Notes: generated from the letters alone by a model not told the origin. DNA of 64,000 bases from Linnemannia hyalina (GCA_019671135.1 JAHRHY010000006.1:2418001-2482000), one strand, 5' to 3'; numbered from the stretch's first letter, positions 10,942 through 22,027 are shown. Program-made: numbers and translations.

Positions 10942-12116
10942 CTAAGGACGGCGGCCCTTGGCGACAAGGACATCGGTCCAGACCTGGGTGCCACGAAGTT
11001 CGCGGAAGAAGCCGAACGAGCGGCTGCAGGAAACATCGACAAGTCCAGCCTTGGTGAAGATCTCGGTCATATTCTCGGTGTTGAAGCCACCCTTGTGGGC
11101 GACGAATTCCAGAGGCTTGCCTTCTTCGTCCTTGTAGATGTCGTCGACTTTGACCAAGCCCTCGTGTTCATTCTTCTTGTCTCCGTGGGCGTGGCCGTGG
11201 CCGTGCGAGTGGGAATGGTCGTGTCCGTGAGCGTGGGCAGCGTGGTCATGTCCGTGTCCGTGTCCGTGGGAGTGACCATGGTCGTGTCCATGGTGCTCAT
11301 GTCCATGATCAACCCCACCATGGACATGATGTCCCTCAAAGTCAAGCACAATCACCCACCCCCCGCGCTTAACAATCTTCTTCCCCAACGTATCGACGAC
11401 TCCCTGCACATCCTCAATATGATGCAATACATAGTTGGAAAAAACCATGTCGAATCCACCATTTTCGCCTGCAAGGTACTTGGAGAAATCGGGTTCAGGC
11501 AAGGGGGAGGCATCGGTGACGAGGTGATTGATGGTATGGATCTTGTTGGCGGCTTTGAGGGAGGCCAGTTCGGGGAGGGTGTCGAGTTTCTTGCGGAGGT
11601 GCTCCAGCATACCGGATGAGGCGTCCACGCCGACGAGGTGGGCAACTTTTTCTGCGACCAGGAATGCAGCCAGGCCTATTGTATGTAAGAGTGACGTGTG
11701 ATGAAAGGTAATGTGTTAGTATGACTATCAGATCGATTGTCGGAAAGGTGAATGAGTGCGTGGGCTCACAGGATGGGGATAAAATGGGTATAGGAGTTAA
11801 AAAATAATAGGACTTTTCGGATCATTCTCGATCTTTTCTTCCCCGCGCTCCATTCATAAAAACTGCGGATTCCCTCTCCTTTACCATACACTTGTTCTCT
11901 CTCTCAAAAAAAAAAGGTCGTTGTCTCCTTACCGGTACCGCATCCAAAGTCAAGGACGGTAGAGTTACGGACATGCTCCTCAGAGGTCGAGGCCGTAAAC
12001 TCGGCAAGAATAGTCTCGGATGCCTTGGCGGTCATCTCCTTGGCCATGGGGATGTTGTCGTACTCATGGGCCTTGTTGTTGAAGTGCTCGTTGTTCTTGT
12101 CCTGGATCGACGACAT
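10942..12116 (-). CDS. SAM-dependent class I methyltransferase with a histidine-rich insert
   Basis: Two exons, complement of 11933-12116 and 10942-11675, 305 residues. Motif I is VLDFGCGTG (about 54-62), completed across the intron; VGVDASSGM and FDMVFSNYVLHHIED, followed by RGGWVIVLDFEGH, complete a Rossmann-type class I methyltransferase of the UbiE/COQ5-like kind. The substrate is unknown. Just after the VLDFEGH strand there is an insert at residues about 177-232 (genomic 11164-11331) with 25 His in 56 residues, mostly in Gly-His, Asp-His and Ser-His pairs, which would be expected to bind Zn, Ni or similar ions. The rest of the fold then resumes up to the C-terminal SRSFGFFRELRGTQVWTDVLVAKG. 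I chose the ATG at 12116 because a TATA box sits about 150 nt upstream; the frame stays open further 5' but that part lies across the promoter. The gene converges on HMGCL. Confidence 0.88.
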
Positions 12117-12260
12117 TTTTGCTTCTTGTTCTTGGTTGATGGTTGGGTACGCTTGGTTGTTTGTATGTGTGAGTGTGGGCGTGGGAAGGATGGTTGGGTT
12201 GGTTGAAGTGGTTGGGATGATGAGAGAAAAGAAAGAGGGAAATGTGGGAACGGAGGTGCC

Positions 12261-12271
12261 CCTTTTTATAG
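12261..12271 (-). promoter_or_regulatory. TATA box of the methyltransferase gene
   Basis: Minus-strand CTATAAAAAGG, 145-155 nt before the chosen ATG. It argues that the in-frame ATGs further upstream (for example 12356) are not used. Confidence 0.6.
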
Positions 12272-14095
12272 TTGAGAAGAAGATGAAGGCCGAGAGGAGA
12301 GAGAGAACGAAGAAGATTGAGAAATAGTGACGGGATAAGGCTTTGCCCCAGCTCATTGTTGTTTGCGGGAGGGGGAAGATGGAGGGAGGATTGAAATGTT
12401 TTGAATGTGAGGTAAAGAGAGAGATAGAGGGTTGGTGCTCCAATTCAATTGGAGACTATATAACAAAATGAATGACACAAGCAACCAAGCACGCACAAAA
12501 ATAACCATAGTTGGAAGGCAATGTGAAGAGCAGACAAAAAACAGAACAGTGAAACGAAGGAAAAGAAAAGAAGGAAAGGAAACACAAAGGTTGTCAAAAT
12601 AACTGCGGACGTCGGATGACTAACTTGTAAGGTACTCCTTTGCTCATGCTCAAGAAAACAATTGCCTCATTTCATGGTCGAAACCTTGGCCCCTTAGCCT
12701 CCTCTTTCGATGGTCTGGCCCTTCTTTTTTATTGTTTTCAATTCATTCGTTGACAGACTGTACGGTTGGACTCTATGGACCACTTTTCCATTGAAGAGGG
12801 GGGACAATAACTGCGGGATACAACAAGAAGGTAGCAAGAAGACAGAAATAAGGGGAGACAGCAATGTATCGAATATGATGTGGAGACATGATTGTTTACC
12901 AAATCGGGCGAACAAAGTTGGATGCGCCCATCAGTTCTTAAATTGATTGTCTCATCCAACCTGATGACCATTCGCTCTCTCTCCTTCAGAAGTGCCTAGA
13001 CCGCACACATTCCGTTTTTTTGTTCTCGATCACTAATCGCTTACGCACTCACCTCATCCTTCCGGGTACCTGTCTGCGCCTTTCCTTATGCAGTCACTTG
13101 TCTAGACTGGCATCCATTCCTTTTCGAATCGGCCATTGTCTTTGCTCATGCCTACTCCGCACCAGGTTTAGCGCATCCTTCTACTTCCAATTGTATTTGT
13201 CTTCTTCATTGTCACCTTCGCTCAATGGCCATATCTGCGCACTTTTTTCTTTTACATCCTTTCCCATCGATCACGTAGGCTGACGGCCTTATTTTCACTG
13301 TTCCTTGGCACCAGGTTTTGCGCCCATCCATCTATTCATCCATTCATGTCACTCACTTGCCTCATCCACCAATTCAATTGCCACCATGGTTTTTTACTCA
13401 CTTTTTTTCCACTCACTTTTTTCAACACCAGATCCGACATAAACCTGTTTGTGTCAATCTCTTGTCTGACATTTGATTGACGTACTGCGCAATTTCATCT
13501 CCCTGTTTCTTTGGCTCTCTCTCTCTCTCTCCAAGTGTGCAGAGAAAAGTGTTTATGATTTGAGTATTGAATTCGCGTTAGGATTATTAGATTAGGGGAA
13601 AAGAGGCTAGACTACGACTACGACTACGACTATGACTATGGCTACAACTATGGAAATGAGAGAGAGAGAGAGGGGAGGGAGGATGAGGATGAGGTATGTG
13701 CATGAGGTGGGAGGGTATGTACACGATGAAGTGGAGAAGCGGAGAGAGGAGAATTGAGGGAAGGAGGGAAGGTGACAGGTCAAAAGAGATATCATTGGAT
13801 AACTCTCGACCGCCGATCGGTTGAGCGACCTAATAAGTTTGAGCTGTGAACAATAAAAAAGATAAAGATAAAGAAAAAGAGGAGAGAAGGAAACGGTTGA
13901 AAAGTAGCATTTGCGAAAGAACAGGGGTATTCTGGACCGATGCAGAAATAAGCAAAAAAAAAATTAGAAATAGAAAGCAAACAAGTTTGATGTTGAACAA
14001 ACCTGTCATACCTCAACTTATCCCTTTCTTTTTTTTTTTTGCTATCATCTTAGTGCATCAATTATCAACCTATCGCCATCCTAGGATGTGATAGT
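12272..14095. other. Intergenic region without a recognisable gene
   Basis: Only short low-complexity frames are present. Simple repeats include CTACGA units near 13608-13640 and GA-rich stretches near 13650-13780. Nothing conserved was seen. Confidence 0.4.
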
Positions 14096-14425
14096 TCAGT
14101 TCTTCGCCTTCTGCTGCTGCTCACCCTCACCTTCCTTCTTCGCTCCAGTAGTAGCACTGGAAAAAGAAGAAGCCTTGGTGGAATCAGAGGAAAGATCCTT
14201 GGGAGGGGTAATGATGCGAGGCATGATATTACTGACGGAAAGAGGGACCAGGCTCTCGAGGACGTTGGCTCGGGTGGGAGAGGTGACTGCTGGAGTGGCG
14301 GCGATGTTTCGGAGTTGAATGGTGATCTTTGGCTTGGGGATGAGCGTAGAGGCAGAGGTGGAGGAGTGGATGCTGCTGCTGCAGTCGTCCGACAGTTGAG
14401 TGTAACCGGAGTACTGGCGAGTCAT
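14096..14425 (-). CDS. Small orphan protein, 109 residues
   Basis: Single-exon frame from ATG (14425) to TGA (14096-14098). The sequence starts MTRQYSGYTQL, is rich in Ser, Thr and Pro, has one more ordered segment (KITIQLRNIAATP, then ANVLESLVPLSVSNIMPRIITPP) and ends in a hydrophilic Lys/Glu/Gln tail. No signal peptide or membrane segment is visible. The frame continues 5' of this ATG, but a TATATA-like element at about 14705-14715 suggests the transcript starts near 14680. The codon choice (AAG, CTC, ATC, ACC) is coding-like. I do not recognise it. Confidence 0.5.
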   Translation of the reverse strand: MTRQYSGYTQLSDDCSSSIHSSTSASTLIPKPKITIQLRNIAATPAVTSPTRANVLESLVPLSVSNIMPRIITPPKDLSSDSTKASSFSSATTGAKKEGEGEQQQKAKN

Positions 14426-16171
14426 GGTGTTGATCGGCAGTAAAGTGAAAGGAAGGGGACTTGAAAGAAAGGTAGGAAGGACGGTGGGGAGTGGACTGAG
14501 CTGGACTGGACTGGAACCGAGAGTGTGGGACTGAGCGACGTGTGGTAGAAAACCTCTTGTGATTGAAAACTGGTAGACTCTTGTATGCTTGCTTGACTTG
14601 TATGCTTGCTTGTGTTGGTCTCTCTCTTTGTAGGAGTGATAAATCTGTTTGATTTGCTTTTGGAATGAAGAACCAACAAAAAAAAAAGTGGACGGATCGG
14701 GCGGGTTCATATATGATGGCGATGGCAACGCCCCTGGGTATACCGTTGCAGTTAACCTCACTTTGCAATTGGCCTTTTAGGTAGGCCAAGCGAGGAAATC
14801 TCCGCTTGAATGAATAGTTGAGCATGACGACATGTTCAATTGATACGACTGAGGTGGTGGTCAATGAGCAGAGGAAGTGGGGTCAGTCAGTCAGGGATGA
14901 ACATGAGGGTGGGAAACAGACAACTCCATTCGAATCCAATACCCCTAGCGGCCCGATTACCGGTATCTTTGCGGGAGGCGAGGACGATTTTGGTTCTTTT
15001 GATGTCTCCTTGTCTTACTAAAAGGGCAAAACCCCAAAATTAACGTGGTGTTTTTGCTTTTTTGTGCTTTCAAATCATTCTTCACTCATAGTGACTCATG
15101 ACAACGAAAGGGCGATGGGAGCAAGGGTAGAGGGACTACGCACAACCGTTACCGAGCATTAGAGTTGTCAAGATGGATGCTGTTTTGCTTTCCCTGTGTT
15201 CATCGATTAGTTTATACTTTGTTCGAGTGTGACAAGAAAAGGAAGAGAAACGGAAAGTAGTCAATCTGATTGCGGCGGTGCAACTCTGAGCTGCTTGTTA
15301 CTCGATCACTCAAACAGTGTGCAGGGCAGAGGCAAATTGATGCCAGCAGGTCAAGCACGACTCAAGGGTGCCAGTAGCGATAGATGCTAATACCACTACA
15401 AAGAACTGTCATTCTCAGGAGCGGGGTAGGTCCTGGATGCAAACATGGCTTATGAACTGCGCCTTCCAACTGCGAAGCATCCCATTATTGAGTTGCTTTG
15501 AAATCAAAATAGGGCCAAGCGAATCGGGATGAGCTTATTTTTCTTTCTTTTTTCCCGCTCTGCTTTGTCCAATCGAGAGAGAAAAGGACATTGAGTAGGA
15601 GTAGAATGTGGAATGAGACTGATATGATTCGTGTGTGCCTAAGTAATTGCTCAGCTTTTGGATATACTCTCTGCTCCCTTGGGAAAGTACTCTCGCTGGT
15701 ACGTAGTTGTGTGCTTTCGCCCTGTAATTCAAGGAAGCATGGACTGGCAATCTGGACTGCAACTGAGCAGTACGAATAATAATATATGTCGTATATCCGA
15801 CTCTATGACAACAGAGCAGTTGCCCCGAAGCCATCTCTCTCTTACATAAAGAAGGCTGCACAGTAACAAAAATGTCGAATTTAATCAGCTATTTCGTGGC
15901 CTACCTAGGTGAATACGATGCAATAGACAGCAAGGGGAAGATGATGTTCAAACTTTCACTCTCGATGCCAAGACGAAAGAAAGAAAGGAAGTATAGGCGA
16001 GAGAAGAAAATAGTAAGTGGAAAGACGCGTAAAAAAAAAAAAAGAAGAGGGAACAAGAGATGGTTAACCGGTTTACTTGGTGAAAACATTGGTCACAAAC
16101 TCTGGATGACCTTAGACCGGGCATAAAGTCATCCCTTTTACTGCCCCCGCGAACAGACAAAGCACACCTGG
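14426..16171. other. Gene-poor interval
   Basis: No conserved protein was seen. A TGACTCA heptamer occurs at about 15092, with no gene close enough to assign it. The open frame at 15872-16126 is a Lys/Arg-rich translation of A-rich DNA and is probably not coding. Confidence 0.4.
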
Positions 16172-16212
16172 CAAGGAGGACGACCGTGGCTCTGCCACGA
16201 GCCTTCTGCTTG
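16172..16212 (+). repeat. Hairpin repeat, copy A
   Basis: Begins CAAGGAGGACGACCGTGGCT and ends GCCTTCTGCTTG. The arms CAAG/CTTG and CCGTGG/CCACG(A) pair around the loop CTCTG, with a few mismatches. It shares the core GACGACCGTGGCTCTG with copy B and the GGCTCTGCCACG(G/A)(G)CCTTCT half with copy C. It is preceded by CAAAGCAC, as is copy C. Confidence 0.65.
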
Positions 16213-16260
16213 GAGAGTCTTACATTAAAAACCTGAATGGACACGTTGGAAACCCGGGGA

Positions 16261-16276
16261 GGGGGGGGGGGGGGGG
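16261..16276 (+). repeat. Poly-G tract
   Basis: Sixteen G in a row preceded by GGGGA, between hairpin copies A and B. It could fold as a G-quadruplex. Confidence 0.85.
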
Positions 16277-16353
16277 TTGGACAATCCGATTAATCGTCTA
16301 AGGTGACGAGCTATCAAGACAAAATACATGGACAACTATACTTAAACTTTGAA

Positions 16354-16390
16354 AGCAGGACGACCGTGGCTCTGATACGGGCGTTCTGCT
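16354..16390 (+). repeat. Hairpin repeat, copy B
   Basis: The best hairpin of the three: arms AGCAG/CTGCT, ACG/CGT and CCGT/ACGG are stacked with single G-T and A-G oppositions between them, around a loop GGCTCTGAT. It is followed by GAGAGTC, as is copy A. Confidence 0.7.
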
Positions 16391-16423
16391 TGAGAGTCCT
16401 CCTCGAACATTCAAAGCACGCTT

Positions 16424-16460
16424 GAAAAGGACGTCCTGGCTCTGCCACGGGCCTTCTTCG
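16424..16460 (+). repeat. Hairpin repeat, copy C
   Basis: Begins GAAAAGGACGTCCTGGCTCT and ends GGGCCTTCTTC, with TGG/CCA around CTCTG. It is more diverged than the other copies, and lies about 30 nt after copy B. Confidence 0.55.
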
Positions 16461-16605
16461 TAAGCGCGTCAAATTAAAAGGCAGATGGCGCACAATGGAA
16501 ATGGAAACACCGAACTAAAAGAAAGAAAAAAACAAAAGGAGAGGAACGAAACCCGGGGTGTCACCTGGTCGGGAACGCAAAACGATCGCTGAAGCAAAAG
16601 AACAT

Positions 16606-16675
16606 GAAAGTGCCGGGACTCGAACCCGGTTCTCAGGCTTGGAAGGCCGGAATGATACCCATATACTACACTTTC
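16606..16675 (-). tRNA. tRNA-Gly(UCC)
   Basis: The minus strand folds as a cloverleaf: acceptor GAAAGTG/CACTTTC is perfect, the anticodon loop is CTTCCAA with anticodon TCC, and the T arm is CCGGG-TTCGAGT-CCCGG. The anticodon stem has one C-T opposition and the D stem is weak. No intron. It would read GGA codons. Confidence 0.88.
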
Positions 16676-16818
16676 TTGATGACTGGAGTTTTCTGTTTTT
16701 AATTTGTACCAACAGGTCCTGCATGCACGTGATGTCACGTTTTTGCGCCACCAAAATGTATGCGGAGTCCTTTTTTGTGCTTCAATTTTTCTGGTTCCTG
16801 ACCGTGTAAACAAGATCA

Positions 16819-16974
16819 GTTCCAAAGTCCATCGTCAAGACGGTCTTGCACAAGTTTGTTAGCTACCTGGAGGTGCAGGCCTCGGAGCTGATCTAAGAAC
16901 CCCGGTGCACCGCGATGATCGTGTGGGAGCAATCTCAGGCCATCTCTGCCAAGGACATGACATCCTTTGTATAG
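16819..16974 (+). pseudogene. Possible relic of a protein-coding exon
   Basis: One frame has coding-like codon use (GTC AAG ACG GTC TTG, GCC ATC TCT GCC AAG GAC ATG) and reads about 50 residues, starting VPKSIVKTVLHKFVSYLEVQ, with one in-frame TAA at 16894-16896. No start codon, flanking exon or related gene was found. It may be a decayed gene or element fragment; the family is unknown, and it may also be chance. Confidence 0.25.
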
Positions 16975-18735
16975 TTCTCCTGGGGCGTTGCTTTGGTACC
17001 ATTCTTTGGTGTTTCCCTCTTTTTTCGCGATCAAAAGTAGGACTTTGTTTTTCTTGATTTTTTTTTTGTCGCTCCGCGTCATTTTTCACATTTTTTGTGT
17101 TAGGACATATTTCACACTGGCCACTCAACAAAGTAATGGAAGGAAGATAGCATGTTCATGCGAAATGTTGACTTTGACACTTCTTACTTGTAGTTAGCTC
17201 GCCTTTTCTCTTATGCGTCTGGCTGTGGAGGGCTTTGATGTTGCCGTCTCTTTTTTCGGTGATCTGTTTTTGGATTCGGCGGCTATTTTTTCTCGTCACA
17301 ATAGCTGAATGGGATGGATAGAAAGTAGAGGTCTCTAACTTGCAATAGTTACTGTACGTAATAAAGAAAAGGATAAAAAACATGAAATAACAGCAATAAG
17401 ACGAAGATTATCACCAGATCAAAAAAAAGAGAGGATAATTTAACAAGGTTGGGGGGATGGCTACTGAGATGTGGAATGGTTAATGTGTTTGAGACGAGCG
17501 ACAAAATGGAATGCAGAAATATATATACATGTATTATTGTTACAGCGAGAGGAATGTGAGTGTGAAGGAAACCTCGCATAAAAAGAGTCGACGTAAAAAA
17601 ATGAGCTGAAGTAGCAATCGAGAATATCCCTGCAGAAAAAATATAAACGCATGAGATAGAGGAATAAGATGACAATGTATATCGGAATATTCTCATCCTG
17701 GGATTGGCGAAGACAACTGTGCACTTGGTACTCATCGAACAAGAAAAACATCGATTGCTTCGAGAGAGCAAAAAGAAAGAAATAAAAGAAGGGATGCGGA
17801 GGGACAGGTTTGATCCTGTGTACCCTCATTTTTGGAATAAACGTTTTGAAACATCAATGTTGTATGAGTTGCTGACACATCCTTGAAACTGAAAGTTGAG
17901 GCAGCTACTTTATACCTCACTCTCTCATTTCTTGCAAAAGTAGCGAAAAAGAGTGGGCAAGAAAAAAAAGAGGCGCCAAGGGGATGGAGGCGCGGTTGCT
18001 CTAACGGAGGCTGAGCATCAAAAATGAAAGATTTCTCGAGGGGTTCTTTTCCTTTGCCTGTCAAAACTCGCTTCTTTTTTGTGTCCTGCTCTCTACACTT
18101 TTGAAGGAAAAGGAAAAAGAAACGATTAATATAACCCGCTCCATGCTTCCCAAAGCTCCCGTTGCGTATAGTATAAGTCCGCATGCATTATTCTGCGGTC
18201 AAGAGTGGGAGGGAGCGAAAGAAAGGAAGAGATCAGTCTATTTCCGCCCCGGTCATGTCAAATACCTGAAAAAAAGGAACGAACACTTTGATTAATTTTG
18301 GGCAAAGCAAGAAATAAGATACAACGTCTTGGCACCATGGAATCGTGAGAACTGGACATATGTGGACTCTCACCAGTCAACATAAAAAAAACAAAACATA
18401 AGAAGACGAAGCCATCTCCTCGCCTCTGTTGTTGCCTCGACTAATACGTACTTCTCTATCGATGTGTCTCTAGTTCTCAGCATGACATCCGCGCTCGTTG
18501 TCAACATCGACCCATTGTCGGAATAAGATAATATGACATTGGATGTCAAAATAACGGATCTGACATCAATAACGTCTTTCTTGTACGAAAAGATATTCTG
18601 ACATGTCTTCAAAAGCACGGTGTCAGAATATCTTTATCCTCGATTGTCAAGGTAGCAACACTGCTCCTCAAGCAAAGCCATCTCCACGATTGGGCGAAGC
18701 AAAAACAAGAACTCTCAGAGAAGAGCAAAAGATAT
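16975..18735. other. Gene-poor interval with an inverted-repeat cluster
   Basis: No gene was recognised. The right part (about 18480-18640) holds several TGACAT/ATGTCA motifs and the perfect inverted repeat listed separately. Confidence 0.4.
18591..18633. repeat. Perfect 13-bp inverted repeat
   Basis: AGATATTCTGACA at 18591-18603 and its exact reverse complement at 18621-18633, separated by 17 nt. A second short palindrome, TGACATTGGATGTCA, lies about 55 nt to the left. It may be a hairpin RNA, a protein site or the remnant of a small terminal-inverted-repeat element. Confidence 0.8.
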
Positions 18736-18817
18736 CCGAAAACCCGGATTTGAACCAGGGACCTAGAGATGACAGACAAACTACAGTCTCCCGCTCTACC
18801 AACTGAGCTATTTTCGG
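18736..18817 (-). tRNA. tRNA-Tyr(GUA) with a 10-nt intron
   Basis: The minus strand gives acceptor CCGAAAA/TTTTCGG, D arm GCTC/GAGC, anticodon stem GGAGA/TCTCT with loop CTGTAGA (anticodon GTA), and T arm CCTGG-TTCAAAT-CCGGG. The intron TTTGTCTGTC (plus-strand 18771-18780) follows position 37, the canonical place; eukaryotic tRNA-Tyr genes nearly always have one. The mature length is 72 nt. Confidence 0.95.
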
Positions 18818-19016
18818 ATGATGTTTGTGTTCTTTCTAGATACTATTTAGATCCTAGATGGCCTTTTGATATAGGATGACGTATTAGTAAATATGAGTGA
18901 AGCATAAGCTGCGCTCCCTAGAGTACTTCTGGTTGAATCGAAAGTCTTACTTTGTACTTTGCTTCACTCTCACTTTCTTAACTTTCCCTTACTCACAAAT
19001 ACACTCACTCACAACC

Positions 19017-20421
19017 ATGTCTCTGGCCAAGCAAAACTTTTCTTCTGCTTCTGAGGAGGCTATCAACCACCAGGTAAAGAAATACTCAACCATTAGGGTT
19101 ATTCGGAATGAAAAGCGGAGAAGACTCATTTTGTGGATTGCAGGTTGCGCAGAATGAAAAAAAAGAGAGCTTTCCCATGACCATGGCCCAACCATTGCAT
19201 GTCAACCTCGCCTGGAAAAAAATGAAAAGCTCATTCCCTTTTTTCGCGTCCTCCCTCTTCCCACTTCACCGTTACGCTGTGCTTCCCGAATAAACAGATT
19301 AGCCAAGAGCTCCAAGCTTCGCAGGTGTACCTCTCTCTCTCTGCCTGGGCTGGCCATGTCAACCAGGCCCTGCCCGGTCTCGAGAAGTTCTTCAAGGAGA
19401 GCGCCGAGGAGGAGCGCGAGCACGCCCAGAAGCTGATCGACTACCAGAACCGTCGTGGTGGCAAGGTCATCCTCCAGACCCTCCAGGCCCCCGAGTCTGA
19501 CTGGTCCTCTGCCCGCAATGCTATCGAGTCGACTCTCCAGCTCGAGAAGGGTAAGTTGCAGCCTTTTTTCTTCAATTGATTCAGGGGGGATTGAATAATA
19601 TTTGATTGAATCGCGAGTAGCGTGCTTCCCAGGGGTAATTCTCTCTCACCCACCTGGGCCGATTGGCAATGGAAGGAGGGGTAATGGTCATTCATTCATC
19701 CTTCTTCAACACACTCCCACTCTCACTGACACCTTTTTGACTTTCATGACCCCCTGAATGGGCTCTGAAGGAGCTTCGGTCTGTTCATCACGACCGATAA
19801 GAGAGGTCGTCGTTTTCTCGACAACACAAAGCAGTTTTGAACCCAAATGATTGAATACGTCAAAGCGCGGGACGAAGGAGTCAGCCGTGATTGAAGAAGG
19901 AAAAAAGGAAAACGAGACCAATTCCACACACACACACATACACACACACTCACACACACACACGCAACAAACCAACACAGTAACAGTGCTCACCACACCG
20001 CTAAAAAATAGTGGGAAAAACTGTGTGAATGCCAAATCCAACAACAAAGAACCAAGCTGACCTGATCAATTGTTATCTTTTACTGTCATGCGATGTGATG
20101 AATAGATGTCAACAAGAGCCTGTTGAACTTGCACAAGATTGGCGAGGAGAACAACGATCCTCAGCTCTGCGACTTTATTGAGTCCGAGTACCTCGAGGAG
20201 CAGGTCGAAGCTATCAAGAAGATTGCCGATCTCGTCACTCAACTCAACCGCGTCGGAGGCGATGGACTCGGATGTAAGTCCCTTCGCTTTATGATTCAGC
20301 CATTTACAATGATGTCCTCTTTATCTGTTCCTCATCAACCTACTAACGCCAATTGCCCTTCTTTTTACGCCAACTAGTATACCTCTGGGATCAGAACCTG
20401 TTGAAGAGCCACGATGCTTAA
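19017..20421 (+). CDS. Ferritin, heavy-chain type
   Basis: Four exons: 19017-19073, 19298-19550, 20106-20273 and 20378-20421, 173 residues, the usual ferritin length. It stores iron by oxidising Fe(II) and laying down a ferric core in a 24-subunit shell. The ferroxidase ligands known from animal H-ferritin are all present by alignment: Glu23, Tyr30, Glu58, His61, Glu102 and Gln136, within [19 protein letters not shown] and [19 protein letters not shown]. It ends [13 protein letters not shown], without a sorting signal, so a cytosolic location is likely. Ferritin is missing from most Dikarya but reported in Mucoromycota. No IRE-like CAGUG hairpin was seen in the short leader. Intron 2 is 555 nt and carries a CA-rich stretch. 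Confidence 0.96.
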
Positions 20422-22027
20422 AGCCCTATGCAGAGCAGACCGGACCAAGATCTATTGTACACATCCTCCACTAATATGTGGCGACATCATTCCCTTTTAC
20501 CCCAAAAATAAAAAGTGTATATACCTATCCTTTCCAACTATTCATTCTCGACCGGCGTTGTATTGAATCTCTACCCACATTCGCCATGATGGATGAATGT
20601 ATTCTCTTGCTAGTAAAAAAAGCCCTTTTGAATGGATCTCGGAGAGGCGGAGAATAGTCCACTAAGCTTTGCTTTCTTGCTTCGTTGCTGCAAGAATGAT
20701 GTGCTTTTTCTCTTTCCTTCTCTGCACTTTTCTCGGGGCGCACCTCTTCTCGTTGCTTTGTTTTTCTCGGTCCGACATCAGTCATCTCGACTAAAAGAGT
20801 CAGCCCCGAGATGAAAAACGGCCGAGCAAGTTACAGCCGTAAGAGTCAGCAAGGGAAAAAAAAAAGAGATGACCACGAATGGCTACTTGGAGAGATGCTC
20901 GTGAAGTATAAGTGTGGTTTTGACTTTTTTCTTTGGTCCGCGTGGCCCACAGCACACGCATTTGTGATTGCAACAAAGGCACACACACACATCAAAATAA
21001 GAGTTAGGGATGAATAGATTCTCTTTCCTCACCCGCTATCAAAAGGAAAGAAAAAAAAGGGAGGGGGGGGCAAGAATCCCCTCCTTCACTGCTCCATCCT
21101 CGTAAACCCGACCCCTCCCCACATCACTCATCCTCTCCATACTTCCTTCACTCCCGTTTCTAACAGTTGACCCCAGCCTTCTGCAAAAGACGTAGTTGCG
21201 AGGCGTGTGAGTTTTTTGTTTTTTTTTTGCTTCCAAATCATCAGGAATACATCTCCTCAGCAAATAAACCCACTGACCCCCTCTTTTCCTTTCATCTTTC
21301 CGTCATTTTTTCCTTGTTTTCCTTCAGTCCCTCTCCCCTCATGATATGTATTAGCTCTATTTCGCTTGTTTTTTTTTTGTTGAACGGACGGGCGTGTTCG
21401 ATCTTCGGAAAACAAATTCCTTTTTTGATCAAGGGTTAGTTAGATGCAGGACGGGAGAGAGAACAAGGGGGTTGGGGTTCGGACTTCGGAGATGAGGCAG
21501 GCAAGGAAAAAAAAAAAAACGAAGAGGGGAAAAGGGCGCGCGCGCATAAGCGAGCAAAGGTGCATGAGATGAGAGCAATTTTTGTTTTTTAGGCCCGAGA
21601 TACAGAGATGCAAGGATACAGAGAGAGAGAGGGAAGGGGAGATTGCGAATTGAGAGATACGTCTTAGCGTTGTTCTTTGTTGTGTTGGAGTAAACAAACA
21701 CAAAAACGTTGGTCAATGGTGGAATGGGTCCAAGACTGAACACACAACAGCAAACGCAAGAAAAAAAAACCAAAGAGAACATAGAGAGTAGACCAGACCC
21801 TTTGATTGCTAACACCCATATACTCTCATACTCATTTTTTTTTATTTTACTTTGCTTTCGCCTTTGTTGATGAGATTGATATTTTAGCCGGTTTGTTTCG
21901 ACCTCTTTGTTTATTCAGAAATACAGACGCGAGAGGGCGTGTGTCTATGTCAATGAGAAAAGAACGGCGATGAAGAAAGACCGAGACCGAGACTCACAGT
22001 CCACTCCATTCAAGGCTTTAGCACCAT
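20422..22027. other. Convergent intergenic region, ferritin and MED5
   Basis: The 3' ends of two genes meet here. I see only low-complexity frames, A tracts (for example near 21505) and a GCGCGCGC run near 21537. No gene was recognised. Confidence 0.45.

Noticed and set aside
11095..11619. 174-codon open frame on the plus strand, Val/Ser repeats
   Set aside because: Mirror image of the His-rich methyltransferase region; the sense strand has clear methyltransferase motifs.
12117..12443. Longer N-terminus of the methyltransferase with a hydrophobic segment
   Set aside because: The extension lies over a good TATA box and promoter-like sequence; the ATG at 12116 gives a normal start for the family.
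15872..16126. 84-codon plus-strand frame, Lys/Arg-rich
   Set aside because: Translation of purine-rich DNA with no conserved features or promoter.
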